Origin: Bactericera cockerelli
Taxonomy: Eukaryota; Arthropoda; Insecta; Hemiptera; Triozidae
Direction: 5' to 3'
DNA: 64,000 nt
NCBI GenBank assembly: GCA_024516035.1
Contig: CM044955.1
Location: 52,272,372 to 52,336,371 of the forward strand
Translations under genes and position numbers: made by a program
Part shown: positions 55,331 through 64,000 of the stretch, one piece after another
Layout of the letters: every line of letters starts with the position of its first letter
How positions within the stretch are numbered: the stretch's first letter is position 1
The notes under the pieces: generated by a model
Told to the model about the DNA's origin: nothing
The model's database searches: none
The model's input: only the letters and a program-made list of their open reading frames with translations

Positions 55331-56189
55331 CAGACAATCGTGTAGTTGGATAATTTACTTCAATTCTGTGTTCTTCACATTCATGTAAATCCTCTACGCT
55401 GTGGATACCAAATTTTTGTGAATTTTTAGAGGGTGTGACTGACGCACTGCAGCATCACGTGTGAGATGTGGAATAAAGTAATACTAGATAATGGTGAAAC
55501 ATTTCTTCTTACGTTCATTGCATGTCAAATAAAATATCTGCTTTACATTTTATTTAACCTGTAAGTTGTAAGAAGTACTGTAATCGGGCACTTTTTTCAA
55601 CATTGAGCTGATAATTAATAATTCTCATTGCAAAAAAGTGAGTATACAGGATTTTAATGCACAGTCGGAACAATGTCACGTAAATCGTTTATTTTATTTT
55701 TAGCATTTTTAGCAATATTTGTTATTAAAAAAAAAAATGATAATACCTATATCGTTTTACATACATCATTACATCGTGTTAACAGGTACAGAAATTCTTT
55801 ATTTCAAAAATCATCAAATATTTTTGATAAAAAAAACTTCCACATTGTAATATAAAGTCGTGTGAGGTTCACACCGGTTCATTTATCTCTAATTTCCTCA
55901 AACTAGAATTACAAACACTTTTTTTCAGACACGAATATCTCAGATAACCATCATGTGAAGCGAGCAAACCTAAAATTTATAAACGGATGTGAAGAGTTCA
56001 TGTATTCCTAGAAACCAGCTTTGTGCAATGGTGACAAGTCCATTTTTTTTAGTCTGTAGTAATAAAATTTACAAGACAAGTTCAAAGTTATGCATTATTT
56101 ATTTCCAACACCACGCTTTTGACACGGCATGATTTGTGTTGAGATATTAGTCACCTAATTCTTGTGGGTCTGTGACTTGTCACTGAACT

Positions 56190-56960
56190 TTCAGTAGATC
56201 CTTTGCCTGAGATAAAGAACTGTTTCTTGAAAGAAATAAAAAATGGTAAAAGTAGAGGAAGAATAGTATGATGTGATGATGAAGATGGTGATGATGAATA
56301 TGAAGAAGACAAGGTGGAGGAGGATAAAGAAAATGAAGAGGAGTAAAATGATTCAAAGTGAAAATGAAAGTGATGAAGCAAATGGTTATGATTAAAATGA
56401 AAAGTAGATGAAAATGAAGAAGAAGCAAAAGAATAAGAAGAAAAAGAAGATGAAAATATAGGAGAATAGGAGAAAAAGAAAAAATGAAGAGTTGTAAAGT
56501 GACTCAAAATGATCAAACACACCGGCCGAAGTGCGAAGAACGCCCTATAGAAACAAGAGACATACCATGATTATGATCATACATAGAAATGAAAAAACCA
56601 AAGAAAATGATGGTGATGTTGAAAATGAAGTGAATTATGAGTGAATATGCAAAAGGTAATGAATATGCAAAGCATACGTTATAAACAAGAGGATGATTAT
56701 AAACAAAGGAATAAACAAACAGAAGGAGAAGAAAATGGAAGATATGTAAAATGACTCAATTGATATAATGATATATAGAGATAAAAAAAAAATCGAAGAA
56801 AATGATGGTGATAAATGAATATGCAAAAGAAGAACAAAAAGAGACAAAAAAAAAGTAGAAGCAGTAGAAAACGAGGAAAAAGATGAATAAAACAGAAAAG
56901 GAGGAGGTAGAGGAAGAGAAACCTGACTCAAAGCGTACGTGATGAACACGTCTCAAGAGA
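56190..56960. repeat. Purine-rich low-complexity tract
   Basis: + strand is almost all A and G with GAAGAAGA and GATGATGA runs; several frames are open for this reason only. A 45-bp piece of the CGGCCGA repeat interrupts it at 56520. Confidence 0.8.
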
Positions 56961-57869
56961 ATCACGTTCTGTTGTAACTGTCGGAACTTTGCACTTTTCT
57001 TTCTTTCTTACTGATAGTACAACACGTTGAAATGGTTAGCTATAATGGTTTATGGAGATGGACTTTTTACAACAATTTCCCTAATTTTCAATTGGGTACA
57101 CATATTTTTTTTTAAAAAAAGTGATACCTACGTTTTGGTTTTATATGTGTCTATTAACTCATTGAATACTGTTTTATAGTTAAAGATATTAATTCCTTAA
57201 TTACCTATACAGGTAAAAGTGATGTAGAAATTATAATATTTTTAAAATTATAAAAAGAACAAAGTATTTTCAGATGTTCATCTCTATAGTCAGAACTTTC
57301 ACCATTATCAATCTTACTTCGATGGACAATGGCGACTGTCCGACGGGTTTTATACATACATCAGATTTTTTCCGTCGATTAAATCCTGTAGTTTTGTAGG
57401 CAGCGTAAGTATATATAAAAATCCCGAGGGAATAGCATTAACCCTTGGAGATTTACCAAACATCTAAGCGCACGGCATGTGCCAGACCATGTTCCGGACT
57501 ACGCACGCAGTGTGTAAATATAACCTATATTTCATGAAATTAAATTATAAGTGAAACATACGGAACATCAATGATGTAAAATACATGAGTAATAAAAAAT
57601 GAATACGGTTTTTTGGTGTTATTATGTCGAAACTTGTAACATCCATAAAACATTTTTTTTAATAATTTTTCATCCTGAGGTGGGCGATTGGGAAAATTCC
57701 CCCGCTTTCATACAAATTCCCCCCATTGCAAATTTGGGACTTAAAAAGGTACATGAAAATTCCCCGATTGCAAAAAAAAAAAAAGGGATACTTAAATTCC
57801 CCCGATGGTCAACCTACGAAAATAAAAAAAAATGTCAGTTTATTGAATATTTGTAATCAAGTTTCGATA

Positions 57870-58150
57870 TGCCTTGGGTGTATAGTAGGGGTTTTACATA
57901 TAAAATACAATGAAGGCCATGCCTTGGGTTTATAGTAGGGTTAGGTAAAATACAATGAAGGCCATCCTTGGGTTTATAGTAGGGTTAGGTAAAATACAAT
58001 GAAGGCCATGCCTTCGGTTTATAGTAGGGTTAGGTAAAGTACAATGAAGGCCATGCCTTGGGTTTATAGCAGGGTTAGGTAAAATACAATGAAGGCCATG
58101 CCTTCGGTTTATAGTAGGGTTAGGTAAAATACTATGTAGGCCATGCCTCG
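57870..58150 (+). repeat. 45-bp minisatellite, about six units
   Basis: Unit GGGTTTATAGTAGGGTTAGG plus TAAAATACAATGAAGGCCATGCCTT, strongly conserved. A diverged cluster lies at 50925-51095. Confidence 0.9.
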
Positions 58151-58344
58151 GTTCATTAATTGAAGGCTATGCCTATAAAAGGGGAAAAAAAATTGCCTAC
58201 ATACCTACATTATACATTTTTATACCTGTACGTACAGAATCGGGGAATTTACCATGAAACCCTCAGGGAATCAAATATTTTACCGGGGAATTTACAACCG
58301 GAAATACGAAACCTTTCAAAAACCGGGGGAATTTACATGTGTCC

Positions 58345-58485
58345 CCTGAGGGACCTGTATGAGTGGACTCCGTTTGTATTGAAAATATAGAGCAGAAAAA
58401 ATCCCTACTCTGCCCCGGATTTTGAACCCAAGTCACTTGCGGGGCAAGGACGAGTGCCACTACCACCCGCAAATAGTGACTTTTT
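58345..58485 (-). mobile_element. tRNA-derived SINE, family A, fragment
   Basis: TATAGAGCAGAAAAAATCCC and GGATTTTGAACCCAAGTCAC on +, ending CAAATAGTGACTTTT. Confidence 0.6.
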
Positions 58486-58499
58486 TAAAAGTAATAAGA

Positions 58500-60550
58500 A
58501 TTAAACGTACCTATTAGTTAATCATGACGGCTTTATTGTAACGAAAAATAACTTCCCAGAACAAAGACTCACGCAGGAACGCCGCGCATCGGATGGTTTG
58601 TCTGGAATGCAGACCCTCAATTGGGGTCGGACTATTATGTTTTAACTATTTTAACTTAAGTTTTTACTAAGTTTTATTCCCCTACGCTTTTAAGTCTCTT
58701 TGTTTGCCTGAAAGATTCCTGAAATCTTTTAAGTTTCGGCGTTCATGATTCAAGCGGGGGTTGTACTTTTTCCATTCACTAAATTTTAAAGGGATTTTCC
58801 TTAATTGTTTTTTTAATTAGCTCATAAAATAACCTGCATGAGAGACCATGGGTGTAAAAATCAGTTTTAATTAAAAATGTTTTTAAACCTTTCCCGCTAT
58901 GTTAAAGTCTCACCGGAGAACGTCAAACAAATATTTTCAGCCTTGCCCAGGCCAAAAGACAGCAACAAGACAGCAGAACAAACATGTGGCAAAATCCTTA
59001 ACGGGTTTTTTAGGAAGCACATCTGGCCGTTGTATGTGGAAATGGGACTTCCAGAACCCAGGCAACCTGAACTATCTCGAACCCACTATGTTGAAAAAGA
59101 TATGTTAAAATAAGTTGAAAAAAGCTTAACCGAAGAATACTATGACGTGATCCACCGAGCCAAAATCAACAACTTCAAAATTTGAACCCACTTGAGTAAA
59201 AAAGCCAAGGTAAAAGTAATGAAGAAAACTCACCAAAACCATCTAGTGCTCCTACGGATGAAAATTTTTCACATTAGAATTGTTCGAGATAATTTTCTTT
59301 GCAATTTCTTAAAAGTTTGCTAGTTAAATTTTCTTCTAAGCAATCTAAACATAATATGGTTGGCCATAAAGATTTGACATTCATCTAAGTTTTCCCCCAA
59401 GTCCATTGGAAATCGTAAAGTTTTTAAGCATAAACAAATTTGGGAATCCTATTTCTTTTTTTTTATCCAAAGATTCAAGCTTTCAGACAAAGGAGAGAGA
59501 GTACTTGTTGCAAGTTAAAGCATAATATTCTAATAAATCTTGCCATTCCTTCTCTGATTCGCGATATTGCATCCCACAATTCCTGGGCCCACTTGCTGAT
59601 TCCTATGTGAGAATTCACAATCGAATCTATTTCTGACGGGATAATGGCTTTTCTAGATGGTTATGTCGCACATATTTGTTATAATTATTGTAGATGGTTA
59701 CGTTTAGACATTATGTAAAATAGTCCTATTGCAAAAACTTGTAGAGTCGAATAAAGTCATTGGAAAGATGCTAGGTGCTATAATGACATTTCAACAGTGA
59801 TTAAAGTCGATCAAAGAGAGGCAATACCATTAAAACCCACATAACGGGGACGGAAAAGCAATTTGGCCGAACATATAATAACATAATTTTGGAATTTTTT
59901 TTAAATTAATATTTCTTTGGGCATTTTCGAATTTAATTGTTGATTCAGAATTGTTTGAATGGGGAAACTATTTAGTGAATCCCAATACTTGTAGGTAGCA
60001 TGTTTTACAATATTTTAAAAGCGTTTTTTTCTTAATATCTAATAATAATGCTTCTTTGCAATGCTTATTTCATATCCAATTACCCATCGATGGTACTGCT
60101 AATAAATTTGAAACTTCGATAGCTTCAACAATCTGAACATTTCTACCAACTCGTTTAAAAGATTCGTCAGGTCTATCATGTTTTATTTTATTTATCGCCC
60201 CTCTGTTTCCCATTTCAATAGAAATAATATTCAAAACAAGATTATTAAATTAAGATTTAAAATCGGTTAAGGTAAGCCCCAGAAACCGTGAGATGACAAA
60301 TTCATTTCACAACAAGCTCTTCTAATACACCAATTTGATCGGAAGATATCTTGGAAACATTCAATCTGAAAATATCTCTAAAAAAATTCGGGTGGGCATC
60401 TATCAAATATTAGAATTTGAATGTTCGGAGTTTCTCAATAGTACAACCTACCTGGCCAAATGGTAGGACCCCCATTTAATGGTTTTCGGATTTTTTTTGT
60501 TTTAGCAAAGGAAAAAAAACATTGTTTTGAAGTTTATTGTAATTCAGATA
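58500..60550. other. AT-rich, only decayed coding-like pieces
   Basis: A 78-codon frame at 58877-59113 (+) reads VSPENVKQIFSALPRPKDSN and a minus-strand piece near 60050-60230 reads KIKHDRPDESFKRVGRNVQI. Neither extends or matches a family I can name with confidence; both could be transposon debris. Confidence 0.35.
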
Positions 60551-60554
60551 AACC

Positions 60555-60778
60555 CCCCAGCGCCGATGGCGCGTTGAATTCCGTAAATCCCGAGATAAGT
60601 TTTCAGCAAGGGGAAAACTTCCTGATGCTGTCACTCTGGCCCAAACCCCCGGGTGGGTAGGTCAATGTGGGTAGCAGGTTTTTTGAATTTTCCTCCATTT
60701 GCAGGAAATTCACAAACAGTTCCCTTTTCGAGATGACCATCATAGTAGTTGAATGGGACGTGAAATTACTAGAGTAGT
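60555..60778 (+). mobile_element. 5S rRNA-derived SINE, degraded copy
   Basis: GCGCCGATGGCGCGTTGAAT, GGGTAGGTCAATGTGGGTAG, then tail phrases in altered form. Many differences from other copies are homopolymer-length changes. Confidence 0.65.
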
Positions 60779-60779
60779 C

Positions 60780-63700
60780 CCCAAGAGTAAATTTCGGGGT
60801 TCTTAAACCACTACCGGAAAATTTTGAGATCTCAGTTTCCCGATAAGGGACTTGTCTTGTTCCCTCTTTATCCGAACGATCCAAATTTTGAATGAGATTT
60901 GAATCGGTTTAAGAAATACATGGTGTATTAGGCGTTTCTCATTGGTCACAAATCCTCTTAAAAATGTTTTAGTATGACTTAATTTAGAGGTTTAACGTGT
61001 TTTTTGTGAATCAAAAGTGACGAGGCCACAGTAGAGTTCAAAAACCACAATTAATAATGAGAAATTTAGACTATTAAAAGCAAAATAGTTTTATTTTTAG
61101 AAACATATTATTATTTAAGTTATAAGGGGGGACTTGTAAATTGGGGTTTTTATTTTTTTTTAAATTTATTTATTATTATTTTTTTTAAAAATTTTTTTTT
61201 TTAAGAAAAACTTAAGGCTACTTATGACAATAGTTTCCACAAAGGGAAAAATAAAATACCTCTCTGAGAGCAGATAGGGCACATAATTGTATGTATCAGA
61301 TAAATTGTTAGTGTAATGGGGCTTACTGTTTTAGAGCCGACAGTTTCTAATAAAAAATCTATAGTAAAAATTTAAATACAATACTGTAAAATTGAATTTA
61401 GAAATTATTCAGCTCAAATATGTTTGAAAAAAAATTGGGGCCCAAATCAAGTAGGGACAAGTAGTGTGTTTTGTAATTTGTAGTCGAGCGATTGTTATTC
61501 TGTTTGAGAATCGGGGAGAGTTTGGCAAGAAGAATTGTTTTATACACTCAAGTAGTCTTAAGTAACTGATTTTTTATCGCCAAATATTTTCTCCTGGAAA
61601 AATGAATTATACCATGATTTTCTAGTTATTAACTTCTGATAATAAAATAAATAATTATTATATTATATTATGAAGGCACTAGGACCTGGTACATTTAGTG
61701 TTTTTAAAAAAGTAATAAAATTTGCACTTTCCCCCTAAATATTAAAGTATCTACAAAGGGTTTACAAGTCTTGTACATTCATAATAAGTGTAAGTGTTTT
61801 ATTTAGCTACCATAAAAAAAAGCAAAAATATCTGCCTACTTTCTTAAATAATAAAGTGAAGGTAAAGTAGAAATCCTCAGAAAATTTGGTAACTAACTAT
61901 TTAAACGCAAAAAAAATAGATGCACATCCGATTAAATCATACACTTAAATATTTTTTATACCTATTACTACTATTAAAATTTTTTGAGAAAAAAAAAATA
62001 TCTTAGACATGAAATTAAGGAGAGCATCATGAAATGCGCATCAAGTTTGATATACTCGTCCAAGAAATAACTGGAGACCTCTATAAAGCTCCCCCCAATC
62101 TGACTCAAAAAAAACCCACGTATAATCACATTTATACTTTCATTACTTTCCATAATTTAATTTTTTTCACTATAAAAATAACGATTGCAAAATTTCTACA
62201 CATCTTCAAGGTTTAAAAAAAAGTAAATAAACATGTTCCTTATACAAAAAGATAGTGGGAAATAATCTAAAATACAGATTTTGAAAAATAACCGAATCTA
62301 CGGGAATTCGAAACCACAGCTCCTGCGTTTTAAAGTCAAGTGCGCGAAAGATTGGGCCCAAAGGGGTGACTGGGAAGTCAGGGGGTAGGAAGGGGGTGGT
62401 TTTTGGGACAAACCCCCCCCCCCCAAATTTTTTTAGGAAACCTCTGGAAAAAAATACGATGGAATATACCGTATTCTTTTTGGTCTTTAAAAAAAAAAAA
62501 CAAAAAAAAAACAAACTCGGGAAAAATAATAAATAAATTATTTAATATAATTGGATTCAAAATTTTACCTTTGTCTTTTTAACTGTAAAGATGACAAATA
62601 ATTTCCATTGCAAATATTCACTTCCTTGGATTAAATTTTTAAAGATTTTGAGTTACTAAATAATTAATTTTTATTTAGTTGTGTACTGTGATGTAAATAA
62701 AATCATAAATAAAAATAAAAAGATTTGCCACAACCCCCCTAATTTTTTATTATACATAGCCCGCATTTAGTATAAAATTGCTTATAAAGTTTTAAACACA
62801 AAAATTTAAAAATTCACACTCGCACATTTTTTGTCGCGCAAATAAATAATAAAGATATTCAGGATGTTTTGTCGGCACATAAAATGAAACACCTAGGACA
62901 CAAATCTTACACATTTCCTCGGAACTTAGAAAAAAAAACTCAACATGCAAAAAATCAACAAGGCTCCCTTAAAGAACAATATTAAAAAACTTACGTTAGA
63001 AACTTGAATGAACATACGTAAACATCAAACAAAAAAATAAATAAAAATATTGAAAACACTTAGATAAAAAAAAGGCCTATCTTTGCCCCCCTTACAGAAA
63101 AAACCCAATAAATTTAATTTTGTCAATTAGGCCTCACTCTAGCGTATCAAAACTGGTGTCAGGGACTCAGGGTTTTCAAAAAAGTGGGGGAAAAACAACA
63201 CTCTAAAAAATCATTGTTGTCATAAGTAACAAAAGAGAACAAAGTACCCAATTGAAAACATAAATAGATATCTCCTGGCCACCTACAACAATGGGTTTAG
63301 TTACGCAATTTTTTATTCAACCCGTAAAAAAAATAACAATGATGGTTTCCATGGTGAAATGGGGAATGATGGATTTTAGTAAAAATAATAATCCATATTA
63401 ATGGGAGCTTTAAAAAGCATCCACCTCTAGAGCCCACCAGAAGAGGGTATTTACTACCTTTTATCTCCGAGGTGGTTCCACCATAACCCCTGGGGGTTCT
63501 TTTTCAATTCAAAATAACATGGTTTTTAATTTAGTCTTTAACATACAATGTCCACTTTGTGCTTCTATTGTTCTTTTAAGGACCAGGGATTTTTATTTTT
63601 TCATTATGTTTTTTAATTCATTTTTTTAATTTAATAGTTCCTGTAATTATCGGTATACCATTTTGGTTAAGTAGAATCTTTTTTTTTGAAATGATTATCA

Positions 63701-64000
63701 GTAGGTGTCATCTTTTTCAAAATTTTCGACCTTTCTAGTTTGTTTCAACGAGATTTCAACAGGTATCTTTGTCAGTGATTTCTTGATTTATGTAAATATT
63801 TGTTTCTTTTATTCCTTCTGTGTATCAACACACAATAATTTTAAAAGAATCCTCTATAATTTTGACTTTAGGGAACCTACCTATTAACAAAATTATGTTT
63901 ATCTTAGTTTTTTACTTACCAATTGAACTGAAATTTTAAAAAAAATCCTCATTGATTTTAAATAACTCCTTGTCGTGGACTACTGTTTAGTGCGTCTGAA
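60780..64000. other. Very AT-rich, homopolymer-heavy sequence, no gene
   Basis: Includes T/A runs at 61140-61205, a C run near 62407-62418 and A runs at 62489-62510. No gene or structured element is visible; base-level quality looks doubtful. Confidence 0.5.

Noticed and set aside
56151..56522. Long minus-strand frame rich in Ser/Phe/His
   Set aside because: It is the shadow of a purine-rich low-complexity tract and has no domain pattern.
57890..58140. Telomere-like GGGTTAGG repeats
   Set aside because: The repeat unit is 45 bp, not TTAGG in tandem, and lies inside the contig.
58877..59113. 78-codon frame as a transposase fragment
   Set aside because: Only vague resemblance to pogo-type C-termini; not enough to name.

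Overview
Eukaryotic nuclear DNA, almost certainly from an insect: AT-rich, exons split by GT-AG introns, an insect-type checkpoint kinase, and a very high load of small transposons and SINEs. A hemipteran or similarly repeat-rich insect is my guess only. No bacterial or organellar signature is present.

Left third (about 2.5-22.3 kb, + strand): the last eight coding exons of checkpoint kinase 1 (Chk1, grapes in Drosophila), from the kinase C-lobe to the stop codon at 21958-21960. All splice phases agree. The N-terminal kinase exons lie outside the window. The introns hold mobile DNA: two TTAA-flanked MITEs of one family, a deleted transposon whose transposase has lost its middle, several SINEs, and a LINE-type retrotransposon of about 6 kb in the opposite orientation with two long intact ORFs. 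One Chk1 intron also holds a coding-like locus in the same orientation (7142-8214) that I do not recognise.

Middle (22.8-35 kb): a MITE with a 61-bp near-palindrome (sister of one in the last Chk1 intron), a long-inverted-repeat element with a GC-rich open core, two minisatellites, then a minus-strand gene for a large PDZ scaffold protein of the big bang/PDZD2/pro-IL16 kind. Five exons are recognised: a Ser/Pro-rich linker, a 2-kb exon with 16-residue repeats and the start of one PDZ domain, and two exons forming a further PDZ domain. One exon needs a single-base correction to read through.

Right half (35-64 kb): no convincing host gene. It holds dispersed repeats, three large foldback elements (one a near-perfect 1.65-kb palindrome built of CAGGGTG-bounded modules), minisatellites, a purine-rich tract, and from about 57.6 kb very AT-rich, homopolymer-heavy sequence of doubtful quality.

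The most distinctive observation is a SINE family whose head is derived from 5S rRNA and whose tail also occurs behind a tRNA-derived head. Next are the unrecognised locus inside Chk1, a possible -1 frameshift joining the LINE's two ORFs, four tandem copies of a Chk1 splice donor, and a minisatellite sharing sequence with the neighbouring PDZ exon.
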